This document shows, one piece after another, positions 35,137-43,259 of a stretch of 56,939 nucleotides of DNA. Each line of letters starts with the position of its first letter. The first letter of the stretch is position 1. The notes under the pieces were generated by a model. It ran no database searches and was not told where the DNA came from. It saw nothing but the letters and a program-made list of their open reading frames with translations. The stretch is from the NCBI GenBank assembly GCA_937974195.1, contig CALJIC010000340.1, forward strand, positions 1-56,939. Direction: 5' to 3'. A program made the position numbers and the translations under genes. Origin of the DNA: an uncultured Roseiflexaceae bacterium. GTDB taxonomy: Bacteria; Chloroflexota; Chloroflexia; Chloroflexales; Roseiflexaceae.

Positions 35137-35577
35137 TCAGTTCTCCGCGTAGCCCTGCTCCCACGTGCGCGCCGGGTCGTGGTTGCGGAGGTCCACGCCG
35201 AAGTCGGCGGCGGCCTTGAGCGCCAGCAGCACCGAGACCCAGCCGGCGGTGACCTCGGCGCGGTCGGCCGGCGGCACCCCGGCGTCGCTCAGGGTCAGGT
35301 CGGTGCCGCCCGCCCCGTCGTCCGCCAGCGTGAAGGTCGCCCGGCTGCCGCCGTAGTACACCACGCTGAAGAGCCGCCCGGGCTCGCGGGCGAGGATCTC
35401 CCCACGCCAGCGCAGGCCGCCGGGGAAGACGAAGTCGATCGCGCCGTCGCGCTCGACCGCCTCCTCGGCCCAGAAGCGCGCCCGGCCCGCGTCAGTCGCC
35501 AGCAGCTCGTACACCGCGTCCGGCCCCGCGCGCAGGTGCAGGCGCCAGACGATCGCCTCCGGGTCGGGCTGGAACAC
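35137..35577 (-). CDS. SRPBCC (AHSA1/START-like) domain protein
   Basis: 146 residues. W-R-L-H-L-R-A-G-P-D-A-V-Y-E-L-L-A-T-D is the first strand and helix, then R-F-W-A-E-E-A, and the C-terminal helix W-V-S-V-L-L-A-L-K-A-A-A-D. The fold makes a hydrophobic pocket for a small ligand, as in AHSA1-like proteins, which often sit beside DinB genes like the one upstream. The GTG at 35577 has AGGAGG five bases before it. Confidence 0.88.
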   Translation of the reverse strand: MFQPDPEAIVWRLHLRAGPDAVYELLATDAGRARFWAEEAVERDGAIDFVFPGGLRWRGEILAREPGRLFSVVYYGGSRATFTLADDGAGGTDLTLSDAGVPPADRAEVTAGWVSVLLALKAAADFGVDLRNHDPARTWEQGYAEN

Positions 35578-35625
35578 GTGGTCCTCCTCTCGGGCTGCGG
35601 CGCCGGGCGGCGCCAGCCCGAATCG

Positions 35626-36117
35626 CTATGCCCCGAGCGCGGCGCGCACCTGCGCCAGGTGCTCCTCGGCGTGGGCGACGACGAAATGGCTGACGACGTC
35701 GCCGACGGTCATCTCGCCGCGCACGATGTGGGCGCCCTTCCGCCCCAGGTCCGCCGGCGACAGGCTGCGGATCATCTCGGCGGCCGCCTGAACCTCGCGG
35801 TGCAGCAGGCGCAGCGCCTCCTCCGGCTCGCGCGTGGTGGCCTGCTCGACCCCGGCCAGGCGCTCCGGGGAATCGGGCGTGCGCCCGAAGGACGGCGGCG
35901 CGCCGCCTGCGGCGATCAGACGCTGGCAGTGGTGCAGCCAGTAGGGGATCATCTCGGTCATGTGCCCGATGATCTGGAGCGCGGACCACTCACCCTCGCC
36001 GGGCGCCGCCCGCATGCGCCGCGCGACGTCCGGGTCGCGCAGCACGGCGCTCAGCTCATCGTACACGCGCTCGAGGCGCGCGGCGTGCGTCTCGCCGAAA
36101 TCTGTGGCAGCGCTCAT
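35626..36117 (-). CDS. DinB-like four-helix protein
   Basis: 163 residues, helical. The metal-site histidines of DinB_2/YfiT-like proteins appear as I-I-G-H-M-T-E and V-V-A-H-A-E-E-H-L; W-S-A-L-Q-I-I is the typical helix lead. Members include thiol-dependent S-transferases; its substrate is unknown. It lies just upstream of the SRPBCC gene (48 bases), so cotranscription is likely. Confidence 0.88.
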   Translation of the reverse strand: MSAATDFGETHAARLERVYDELSAVLRDPDVARRMRAAPGEGEWSALQIIGHMTEMIPYWLHHCQRLIAAGGAPPSFGRTPDSPERLAGVEQATTREPEEALRLLHREVQAAAEMIRSLSPADLGRKGAHIVRGEMTVGDVVSHFVVAHAEEHLAQVRAALGA

Positions 36118-36158
36118 GCCTCTTCTCCCTCGCAGGTGATCGCTGGCGTAGGCCTTCC

Positions 36159-36336
36159 CTACCTCGTGAGCTTGCGGCTGCCCCTGCGCGGCTGCGGGGC
36201 GTTGGCGTCCGGCGTCTGCGCGATCGTCAGGCGCTCGCCCGTCTGCTTGTCGATGATGTGGAGCGGGTCGTTGGTGCTGCGGGATCGTGAGGGGCGAGCC
36301 GGCGCAGTCGTAGAGGACGTAGAGCGGGAGCGCCAT
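36159..36336 (-). pseudogene. Small gene broken by a frameshift
   Basis: From ATG 36336 the frame gives M-A-L-P-L-Y-V-L-Y-D-C-A-G-S-P-L-T-I-P. A shift of one frame then gives a coherent continuation, N-D-P-L-H-I-I-D-K-Q-T-G-E-R-L-T-I and a basic tail ending at TAG (36161-36159). I do not recognise the product. The frameshift lies near 36275-36285. Confidence 0.45.
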
Positions 36337-36673
36337 CCGCTGGGCGCTCAGGGCGGCGAGCTGCCCCGTTTGCCGATCCTGAGCCCCTGCGCGCCCAGAA
36401 TCATACCACAGGCGCGGCGGTCGTGCCGCGCGCCCGCTCGCACAGCCCCTCCGCCCAGCGCTGGCCGCCGCGCTCCTTCAGCCGGCCATCTCGGCGAGGC
36501 GCGCCGCTGGCCGGGGCCGCCTGCTCGGGTTGGCGAACGCTGCGTCGATCTGGCCTTCCAGCGCCTCGGCCTGCGCCGCACGGCGGCCGCCGCGATGCCT
36601 GCCACGGACCCACGCAGCGCGAAAACGCCCCTTCACCTGCTCGGCGAAGAGGGCGTCTTCTGTGACCTGGCGC
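36337..36673 (-). promoter_or_regulatory. Spacer with a possible promoter for the broken gene
   Basis: Minus strand TGG-TATGAT (-10 at 36400-36405) could drive the frameshifted gene at 36336. The remaining bases up to the tRNA show only fragmentary open frames and no recognisable gene; the tRNA's 3' flank may include processing signals. Confidence 0.3.
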
Positions 36674-36759
36674 TGGTGCCGGAGACGGGATTCGAACCCG
36701 TACGGGGTTGCCCCCAGCGGTTTTTAAGACCGCAGCGTCTGCCGTTCCGCCACTCCGGC
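36674..36759 (-). tRNA. tRNA-Leu (anticodon UAA)
   Basis: Minus strand, 86 bases with encoded CCA. The acceptor stem pairs GCCGGAG with CTCCGGC, then ACCA. The anticodon arm is GCGGU-CUUAAAA-ACCGC, anticodon UAA. A long variable arm (GGGGGCAACCCC) marks a class II Leu tRNA, and the T arm contains GGTTCGAATCC. All arms pair, so it should be functional. Confidence 0.95.
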
Positions 36760-37039
36760 GCGTCGCTGTCTCCTTCGATTCGAGGCATTCCAATGCGGTA
36801 TGCGCCGCACAGCGGAGACCTTCGATCCTGAAGGCGGGGCTCTGCACAGCCGCTGAATGGCTGTACGATGGCTGCACGGCTCCCCACAGTGTTGCCCACA
36901 TTATACTTCGTTCCGGCCGCACGAGCATCTACCTCGTGGCTGCCACCTCTGGTTGCCCAGCGCCCGCGCCCTCTGGCGGCGCCCGTGTCGATACCCCCGA
37001 TGCGCTGCTACTCCGCCAGGCTGCGGACTCGCACGCCGC

Positions 37040-37500
37040 AATGCGGGCACTCCGCTCGCAGTACCATACGGAGGAGATGCGCATGTGCCTGGCGAGTATC
37101 AAGGGCCGCTATCTGGAGATGCTCTACCTGCTCGCGTCGTTCCTCGGGCTGCGGCAAGGAGTATTGCTGGGGTTGCTCATCGAGAATGTCGATTTCGAGG
37201 CGGGGACCATCCGCATCGACGGCTCGCTCCAATACGTGAACGGTGGGCGCTCAGCCCGTTCACGGTAACGCCGCAGTTCGAGGTGTTTCTCAAGAAGGCG
37301 GGTATTCGCCCCGTTCGGTTCCACGACCTCCGGCACACCTGCGCGATGTTCCTCATCGCACGTGGTGAGCACCCGCGGGTCATCATGGAGCTGCTTGAGC
37401 ACAGTAACATCAGGAGGACGAGGATGTGTACAGTCACGTCCTGAGCGAGAATCGCACAGCGGCGATGACCAGATGGGACAGCTTTCTCTATGCGAGAAGG
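37040..37500 (+). pseudogene. Relic of a tyrosine recombinase (phage-type integrase)
   Basis: The plus strand reads in three frames. First comes G-R-Y-L-E-M-L-Y-L-L-A-S-F-L-G-L-R-Q-G-V-L-L-G-L with the first catalytic Arg and N-V-D-F-E-A-G-T. After a deletion and shift comes F-H-D-L-R-H-T-C-A-M-F with the His-x-x-Arg motif and I-M-E-L-L-E-H-S-N-I. After another shift comes D-V-Y-S-H-V-L-S with the catalytic Tyr. About 70 residues between the blocks are missing. It cannot be active. The stretch 36760-37040 before it holds no recognisable gene. Confidence 0.8.
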
Positions 37501-37575
37501 GCTCTGTGGGCACAGCGAACAAGACCCCTGGCGGAGATAGCTCCACCAGGGGTCTATCGCATCAGGAGGCTCTCA

Positions 37576-37653
37576 AACGGAGACGGGATTCGAACCCGTA
37601 CGGGGTGCCCGGCGGTTTTAAGGCCGCAGCGTCTGCCGCCCCGCCACTCCGGC
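37576..37653 (-). pseudogene. Decayed tRNA-Leu(UAA) copy (possible attachment-site scar)
   Basis: Nearly full-length copy of the tRNA-Leu at 36674-36759, same strand. The T arm and 5' acceptor half are identical. However, one base is missing from the anticodon stem (four pairs and an eight-base loop remain), the variable arm is shortened, and the 3' acceptor reads CTCCGTT with no CCA, so the end no longer pairs. The matching block extends past the 5' end to GCGTC (36764 and 37658), where it overlaps the fabZ stop codon. Confidence 0.75.
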
Positions 37654-37656
37654 GCG

Positions 37657-38085
37657 TCAGCGGTCGAGCAGCGCGAACATCAGCTCGCCCTCGCACGCCG
37701 TCTGCCCGTCGACGGTCGCCAGCGCGGCGCCCTTGCCGATGCCGCGGCGCATCTTCTCCAGGCGCACCTCGAGCCTGAGCGTGTCGCCGGGGGTCACCTG
37801 GCGGCGGAAGCGCACGCCGTCGATCCCGGCGAAGAACGCCAGCTTCCCCTTGTTCTCCGGCAGGCTCAGCGCAGCGACGCACCCCGTCTGCGCCAGCGCC
37901 TCGACGATCAGCACGCCCGGCATCACGGGGTAGTCCGGGAAGTGGCCCTGGAAGAACGGCTCGCCGATCGACACCAGCTTCTCACCCACCGCCCGCTGCC
38001 CCGGCTCCAGCTCGATGATGCGGTCGATCAGCAGGAAGGGGTAGCGGTGCGGGATGATCGCCATGATCTCCTGAATGTTGAGCAT
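37657..38085 (-). CDS. fabZ: 3-hydroxyacyl-[acyl-carrier-protein] dehydratase FabZ
   Basis: 142 residues, the usual FabZ length. I-P-H-R-Y-P-F-L-L-I-D-R-I opens the hot-dog fold; G-H-F-P-D-Y-P-V-M-P-G-V carries the catalytic His and V-E-A-L-A-Q the catalytic Glu. It removes water from 3-hydroxyacyl-ACP in fatty-acid elongation. The ATG at 38085 has GGAG six bases upstream. Its TGA (37659-37657) overlaps the end of the decayed tRNA repeat. It seems monocistronic here. Confidence 0.96.
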   Translation of the reverse strand: MLNIQEIMAIIPHRYPFLLIDRIIELEPGQRAVGEKLVSIGEPFFQGHFPDYPVMPGVLIVEALAQTGCVAALSLPENKGKLAFFAGIDGVRFRRQVTPGDTLRLEVRLEKMRRGIGKGAALATVDGQTACEGELMFALLDR

Positions 38086-38120
38086 ATGGCGCTCCACGCG
38101 ATCTTCGGAAACCTCGCGCA

Positions 38121-38149
38121 ATCCTACCATCGCTCCGGGCCGTTCGCAA
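38121..38149 (-). promoter_or_regulatory. Predicted fabZ promoter
   Basis: Minus strand -35 TTGCGA (38144-38149), 17-base spacer, -10 TAGGAT (38121-38126). The leader to the ATG at 38085 would be about 30 bases. Confidence 0.45.
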
Positions 38150-38214
38150 GCGCTGCGGCCCAGGGGAGGGCGGCCGCGCCGAAATGCTCGCGCGGCCCCT
38201 TCCAACTCAGCCTG

Positions 38215-40455
38215 CTAGCGAAAGGTGAGCGGCAGATAGACGCTCCCCGGCGGGTTGACGCTGGTCGTCACGCTGATAGCCGCGCTCCTGGGGCTGAGGT
38301 TGCCCATGGCGTCGTAGGCGACCAGGCTGACGCGCCAGGTGCCGGCGCGCGGGATCGTGACGCTGGCGGATGTGGCCGGGCCGACGTCTTCGATGAACGT
38401 GCTGCCCGTCTCCGACTCGAGGATCAGCTGGTAGCCCCACAGGTCCGGCTCGGCGTTCGCCTGCCAGCGCAGCTCGGCGGTGTACTCCGTGACGCGCTCG
38501 AGGATCAGGCCGGTGGGGGCGGCCGGCGGCGCATAGGCCGCCGCAGCCTGGTCGCGCAGCACGCCGCCGTCGGTCGAGGGCGCGGTCATGCACTCGGCGC
38601 CCGCGCCGAAGAGCACGGCGATCACGCCGGCGTCGAACAGGTCGCGCGGGTGTGAGAACGCGTAGGCCGCCCGGTTGTCGCGGTAGCGGCCGCAGGTGTC
38701 GTCCAGGCCCATGTGGCCCACCGGGACCTGCCACAGCACCAGGCGCTTGCCGGCCGCCGCCGAGAGGGCGTTCTCCCAGAGCACCGCGCGCGCGGGGCGC
38801 GGCAGCGTCCGGTTTGTGTCGTCCCACCACGGGCGCAGCCCGCTCCCGGCGTCGCGGTCGCTCCACTCGACGAACAGCAGGTCGGCTTCGCTGCCGCCCA
38901 TCGCGTCGATGAAGGCCGCGGTGTCGCGCGCCAGATCGATCACCTCCCCCGGCGGCACGGCGTTGGGCTCCCTGCCGGTGGCCCACATGCTGGCGTGCGG
39001 CGCGACGAGCGCGTTGGGCGCCTCGGCGCGGATCAGGTCCACCATGTGCTCGCCGAGGCCGGCGAGGGTGTCGGGGTAGCCGTCGACGTTGAGCGCCACC
39101 GGGATGGAGGACGGGTCGTCTGGCACGACGCCCTCCGGCCGCGTGGGGCTGCGGCTGTAGGCCTGCATGAAGCCGTAGAAGTCCGGCTCGAGGTGGAAGA
39201 TGACCGGCCGCTCGCCGCGCGCCTGGTGCGCCGCCTCGCGCAGCGCCGCCAGGTAGCTCGCCACCGTCCCTGGGTTCTGCAGCTTCTGGGCGTACTGCTC
39301 GCCGCCCTCCCCGGTCGCAGGCGGCACGCCGAGCATCAGGTAGACCGAGAGCACCGGCACGTACCCCTTGCCCCAGGCGTAGCGCACGAAGCGCCCGACG
39401 TAGTCCGCCTCGCGGGCGCTCTGGCCCGGCGCACCCCAGCCATTGACGTACCAGTCGTAGGTGATGTACTGGTAGACGTAGTCCCACGGCACGCCGCTGC
39501 TCCCCTGCCAGTCCAGCGCCGCGCTCTCGTCCCAGTCGTTCGTGCCGTAGGCCGGGCGCGCCGGCAGGCCGGGCGGCACCGCTCCGCCGGCGGGGCCGAG
39601 CACGGTGAACGCGCCGAGCTGCAGGCTGGCGCGGTTGCCCGCCCGGTCGCGGGCCTGTGCGACGAGCAGATGCTCGCCGGGCGGCACCCCGGCCGCGACG
39701 CTCGTCAGCGCGCCGAACACCCCGTCGCCGGCCGCCCCATCGTTGCTGCGCCCGTCATCGCGCAGCGTGAGCGTGCCGCGCCCCAGCCCGGTGGCGTCGA
39801 CCGTCACCGCCACGATATCCGCGCTGCCCTGCGGGTCGGCGACGCGCACCTGCAGCACCACGCCGGCTCGCGCGCCGGCGGGGGCCGCGGCGGGGCGCAC
39901 TAGCCCGTCGGAGAGCGTCGGGCCGTTCGGGTCCAGATCCTCTTCCAGCGTGATGTCGTCGACGTAGAAGGTGGGCTGCGCGCCGCCGGTGCGGTCCTGC
40001 AAGATCAGGCCGGTGATCAGCGTGTCGGCCGCGCCGAGCGCGTCGAGCGGGACGGTGACCTCGCTCCACGCTCCGGCGGCCGGGGGCGGGATGGCGACCG
40101 GGTCGCTGTCGGTGCCATCCTCGTACTTCACGCGCAGCTGGATCTGCTGGCCGCCGGCGCTGCCGCCGTGCAGGAAGAAGCGCAGCTTCGAGTAGCCGGC
40201 GGTGGAGATCGCCGCGTGGCCCAGCAGCAGCCCCTGGTACGGCGGGTCGGCGCCGTAGGTCACGGCGATGCTGGCGCTGCCGCGCGCGGGTGCGGGCGCC
40301 GCGAGGTCGACGATGGCCCAGGAGAAGTCCTGCCAGCCGCTGGCGAGCGCGTCGTCGTAGATGATGTGCGCTGCGGCGCTGGCGGAGGGCGGGTGTCCTG
40401 AGAGCGCCAGCCAGGCCACGAGGAGCAGGGCGAGGAGCAGGCGGTGATGTCGCAT
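38215..40455 (-). CDS. Large secreted glycosidase-like protein with LPLT tail
   Basis: 746 residues. A signal peptide spans about 1-28 (P-P-S-A-S-A-A-A). A carbohydrate-binding-like beta-sandwich follows (~30-170, ending Y-V-D-D-I-T-L), then a second sandwich with L-R-D-D-G-R-S-N-D-G-A-A-G-D-G-V-F-G. A probable TIM-barrel domain follows (~300-620; Y-G-T-N-D-W-D-E, H-L-E-P-D-F-Y, V-E-W-S-D-R-D, with acidic residues at strand ends), then a fibronectin-III-like domain (~625-725). It ends S-V-Y-L-P-L-T-F-R. It may cut or bind extracellular glycans; no GH family is certain. Plus-strand GT4 genes start divergently upstream. Confidence 0.75.
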   Translation of the reverse strand: MRHHRLLLALLLVAWLALSGHPPSASAAAHIIYDDALASGWQDFSWAIVDLAAPAPARGSASIAVTYGADPPYQGLLLGHAAISTAGYSKLRFFLHGGSAGGQQIQLRVKYEDGTDSDPVAIPPPAAGAWSEVTVPLDALGAADTLITGLILQDRTGGAQPTFYVDDITLEEDLDPNGPTLSDGLVRPAAAPAGARAGVVLQVRVADPQGSADIVAVTVDATGLGRGTLTLRDDGRSNDGAAGDGVFGALTSVAAGVPPGEHLLVAQARDRAGNRASLQLGAFTVLGPAGGAVPPGLPARPAYGTNDWDESAALDWQGSSGVPWDYVYQYITYDWYVNGWGAPGQSAREADYVGRFVRYAWGKGYVPVLSVYLMLGVPPATGEGGEQYAQKLQNPGTVASYLAALREAAHQARGERPVIFHLEPDFYGFMQAYSRSPTRPEGVVPDDPSSIPVALNVDGYPDTLAGLGEHMVDLIRAEAPNALVAPHASMWATGREPNAVPPGEVIDLARDTAAFIDAMGGSEADLLFVEWSDRDAGSGLRPWWDDTNRTLPRPARAVLWENALSAAAGKRLVLWQVPVGHMGLDDTCGRYRDNRAAYAFSHPRDLFDAGVIAVLFGAGAECMTAPSTDGGVLRDQAAAAYAPPAAPTGLILERVTEYTAELRWQANAEPDLWGYQLILESETGSTFIEDVGPATSASVTIPRAGTWRVSLVAYDAMGNLSPRSAAISVTTSVNPPGSVYLPLTFR

Positions 40456-40547
40456 GGTGCTGGCGTCAGACGGCTGCCGGGATGTCCGGCCGGACTGCTA
40501 TTCTACCGCACGATCGGCGGCCCGGGTTACGCCGCGCTGGCGGTATT

Positions 40548-40556
40548 TGCTATAAT
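40548..40556 (+). promoter_or_regulatory. Extended -10 promoter for the GT4 pair
   Basis: TGC-TATAAT with a perfect -10 at 40551-40556, followed by CGGCGG. A weak -35 (TTACGC, 40527-40532) is 18 bases upstream. The leader is about 57 bases to the ATG at 40620. The same TGCTAnAATCGGCGG block recurs at 43193. Confidence 0.6.
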
Positions 40557-40619
40557 CGGCGGGCCGCGCGGCGTCCCGGCAGCGGGCGAATCGCTGCCGC
40601 GCGGTGGAGCGGAGCGCAT

Positions 40620-41852
40620 ATGCACGTCGTGATCAGCGGCATGTTCTGGAACCAGCCCACCGTCGGCAGCGGCCAGTATCTGCACGGCCTGGTCGGGGCG
40701 CTGCCCCGGGTGGCGCCCGAGCACCGCTACACGCTGCTGGTGCCGGCGTACCAGGGCGCAGCGCGTCAGGCGCACGCCAGGCCAGAGGGAGCGGCTGCGG
40801 CGGCGGCCTCCGGCATTCTGACTCAGCCTGAAGGCGAGGCGGCGGCTGGCGAAGGCGCGAGCCCCGATGCGCCGCAGGTCGCGCTTCACACCGTGAGGAC
40901 GCCGTTCGACGGCCGGGACGAGAACCTGGCGAAGCTGTGGTACGAGCAGGTCGGGGCGCCGCTGGCCGCAGCCAGGCTGCGCGGCGACGTGCTGCACGTG
41001 CCGTACTTCGCCCCGCCGCTGTGGGCGCCGCTGCCGGTGGTGGCGACGGTGCTGGACATCATCCCGCTGCGGCTGCCGGAGTACCGCCGCCGCCCCTCGG
41101 TGCGGGCGTACGTGCAGCTGGTGGCGCGCGCCGCCAGGCGCACGCCGCAGATCATCGCCATCTCGGACCACGCGTGGGGCGAGATCATCGCCTACCTGCG
41201 CTACCCGCCGGAGCGGCTGACGACCGTGCCGCTCGCGCCGGCGCCGCACTTCCGGCCGCAGGAGCGCGCCGCGGAGCTGGTCGCCCAGCGCTACGGCCTC
41301 GAGGGCCCGTTCGTGTACTACGTCGGCGGGCTGGACGCGCGCAAGAACGTCGCCACGCTGGTGCGCGCCTTCGGGCGCATGCGGCGTTCGGGCGCCCCCC
41401 CGGCCACGCTGGCGATTGCCGGCCGGGCCGCCGGCACGGACGCGGCGCTCTTCCCGGACCTGGACGCCGTGATCGCCGACGAGGGGATCGGGCCGCTCGT
41501 GCGGCGCATCGACGTGCCGTGGGAGGACGGGCCGCTGCTGTACTCGGCGGCGACGGTGTTCGCCTACCCGTCGCGCTACGAGGGCTTCGGGCTGCCGCCG
41601 CTCGAGGCGATGGCCTGCGGCGCGCCGGTGGTGGCCGCCGAGGCGAGCAGCCTGCCCGAGGTGGTCGGCGACGCAGGGCTGCTCGTGCCGCCCGACGACG
41701 TCGCCGGCTGGGCGGGGGCGCTCTGGCGGCTGCTGGCGGACGAATCGCTGCGCGCTGAGCTGAGCCGCCGCGGCCTGCAGCGGGCGGCGCTCTTCAGCTA
41801 CGAGCGCACCGCGCGCGAGACGGTCGCCGTGTACTTGAAGGTGGCGGGGTGA
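40620..41852 (+). CDS. GT4-type glycosyltransferase
   Basis: 410 residues, GT-B fold. V-G-S-G-Q-Y-L-H-G-L-V and D-V-L-H-V-P-Y-F-A-P-P belong to the acceptor half; an Ala/Gly-rich insertion (~52-80) is unusual. The donor half has Y-V-G-G-L-D-A-R-K-N-V and the EX7E motif in Y-E-G-F-G-L-P-P-L-E-A-M-A-C-G. This is the mannosyl/rhamnosyl-type subgroup often seen in capsule loci. The last four codons (V-A-G-stop region) lie inside repeat element A, so the insertion may have set the current C-terminus. Confidence 0.9.
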   Translation: MHVVISGMFWNQPTVGSGQYLHGLVGALPRVAPEHRYTLLVPAYQGAARQAHARPEGAAAAAASGILTQPEGEAAAGEGASPDAPQVALHTVRTPFDGRDENLAKLWYEQVGAPLAAARLRGDVLHVPYFAPPLWAPLPVVATVLDIIPLRLPEYRRRPSVRAYVQLVARAARRTPQIIAISDHAWGEIIAYLRYPPERLTTVPLAPAPHFRPQERAAELVAQRYGLEGPFVYYVGGLDARKNVATLVRAFGRMRRSGAPPATLAIAGRAAGTDAALFPDLDAVIADEGIGPLVRRIDVPWEDGPLLYSAATVFAYPSRYEGFGLPPLEAMACGAPVVAAEASSLPEVVGDAGLLVPPDDVAGWAGALWRLLADESLRAELSRRGLQRAALFSYERTARETVAVYLKVAG

Positions 41853-41982
41853 CCTGGTGATGGGGTGACCAGGTGACGGGGTGACGGGGTGACACTTTGA
41901 AGCCGGAAACCGGTGCCGCAACCACCAGACATCATTGGACGCCCGGTCACCGTGTCACCGTGTCACCCAGTCACCGTGTCAC
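41841..41982. repeat. GTGACNNG palindromic element, copy A
   Basis: A left arm of seven 8-base units of the form GTGACNNG (from 41841) is followed by a ~45-base core containing GGAAACCGGTGCCGC, then a right arm of inverse units CNNGTCAC ending at 41982. The arms can form a long hairpin. It overlaps the end of the upstream GT4 gene and stops ten bases before the next ATG. Confidence 0.8.
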
Positions 41983-41991
41983 TACGAGACG

Positions 41992-43110
41992 ATGCGCATC
42001 CTGATGGTCAGCAAGGCGCTTATCCACGGCGCCTACCAGCGCAAGTGCGAGGAGCTCGCGGCGCTGCCGGGGGTCGATCTGACCGTGGCCGTGCCGCCGC
42101 ACTGGCGCGAGCCGCGGGTCGGCGTGCAGAGCCTTGAGCGCCGCTACACCTCCGGCTACCGGCTGCTGCAGCTGCCGATCGCGCTCAGCGGCCGCCACCA
42201 CCTGCACTTCTACCCGACGCTCGGGCGGCTGGTGGCGCGGCTGCGGCCGGAGGTGCTGCACGTCGACGAGGAGGCGTTCAACCTGGCGACCTTCCTGGCC
42301 TTCCGGGCCGGCGTGCGCTACGGCGCCCGCTGCTGCTTCTTCAACTGGGCGACGATCGACCGCTTCTACCCGCCGCCGTTCAATCTGTTCGAGCGCTACG
42401 TCTTCCGGCACGCGGCGCACGGGATCGCGGGCAACCAGGAGGCCGCGGCGATCATCCGGCGCCACGGGTTCAGCGGCCCGCTCAGCGTCGTGCCGCAGTT
42501 CGGCGTGGACCCTGAGCTGTTCGCGCCGGCGGAGGATGGGAGCGCGGGCCCGCGCGGGCCGGGGTTCGTCATCGGCTACGTGGGCCGCCTCGTGCCCGAG
42601 AAGGGGGTGGCGGACCTGGTGGAGGCGCTGGCGCTGCTGCCGGGCGAGGTGCGCCTCCGGCTGGTGGGCGACGGGGGGCAGCGGGCGGAGCTGCAGGCGC
42701 GCGCCGCGGCGCTGGGGGTCGCGGGACGGGTCGAGTTCGTGCCCGGGGTGTCGTCGACCGAGGTGCCGGGCGTGCTGCGCGGGCTCGATGCGCTGGCGCT
42801 CCCTTCGCGCACGATGCCGAACTGGAAGGAGCAGTTCGGGCGGGTGCTGGTGGAGGCGATGAGCTGCGGCGTGCCGGTGGTGGGCTCCTCCTCGGGCGAG
42901 ATCCCGCACGTGATCGGCGACGCGGGCCTGGTCTTTCCGGAGGGCGATGTGCGGGCGCTCGCGCAGGCGCTGCGGCGGCTGTTCGAGGATGGCGCGCTGC
43001 GCGCGGAGCTGGGCCGGAGAGGCCGCGCGCGCGTGCTGGAGCGCTACACGCAGGCGGCGGTGGCGCAGCGGTACTACGAGATCTACCGCGCCATGATCGC
43101 GTGCGGCTAG
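41992..43110 (+). CDS. GT4-type glycosyltransferase
   Basis: 372 residues, GT-B fold. The start M-R-I-L-M-V-S-K-A-L, D-E-E-A-F-N-L-A-T-F acceptor region, I-G-Y-V-G-R-L-V-P-E-K-G-V donor loop, and EX7E in E-Q-F-G-R-V-L-V-E-A-M-S-C-G are present. It likely acts with the preceding GT4 gene on the same transcript; their intergenic gap is repeat element A. The upstream frame extension (to 41935) is only the translated repeat, so the ATG at 41992 is chosen. Confidence 0.9.
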   Translation: MRILMVSKALIHGAYQRKCEELAALPGVDLTVAVPPHWREPRVGVQSLERRYTSGYRLLQLPIALSGRHHLHFYPTLGRLVARLRPEVLHVDEEAFNLATFLAFRAGVRYGARCCFFNWATIDRFYPPPFNLFERYVFRHAAHGIAGNQEAAAIIRRHGFSGPLSVVPQFGVDPELFAPAEDGSAGPRGPGFVIGYVGRLVPEKGVADLVEALALLPGEVRLRLVGDGGQRAELQARAAALGVAGRVEFVPGVSSTEVPGVLRGLDALALPSRTMPNWKEQFGRVLVEAMSCGVPVVGSSSGEIPHVIGDAGLVFPEGDVRALAQALRRLFEDGALRAELGRRGRARVLERYTQAAVAQRYYEIYRAMIACG

Positions 43111-43192
43111 CGGCATCTCGGAGCCGCGCCGGAGACAACTACAGACGTTCGGAGCGCTGGGTGGCCGTGGCCGGGTCGCTCTAGGGGCGCTG

Positions 43193-43238
43193 TGCTACAA
43201 TCGGCGGTGAGTAGACTGCGTGGGTGCGCAGCACCCAC
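43193..43238 (+). promoter_or_regulatory. Extended -10 promoter and leader hairpin for the M50/cNMP gene
   Basis: TGC-TACAAT (-10 at 43196-43201) then CGGCGG. The leader carries a perfect 8-base stem GTGGGTGC-gca-GCACCCAC (43220-43238) 21 bases before the ATG at 43260. No strong -35 is visible. Confidence 0.5.
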
Positions 43239-43259
43239 CCCAGCGGCGCTGCAACGTCT

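Noticed and set aside
37008..37232. Minus-strand frame ending in a C-P-H-C zinc-knuckle-like motif
   Set aside because: It is mostly the antisense of the integrase relic; one C-x-x-C is not enough support.
37576..37653. A second functional tRNA-Leu gene
   Set aside because: The anticodon stem has lost a base, the acceptor 3' end does not pair and CCA is absent.
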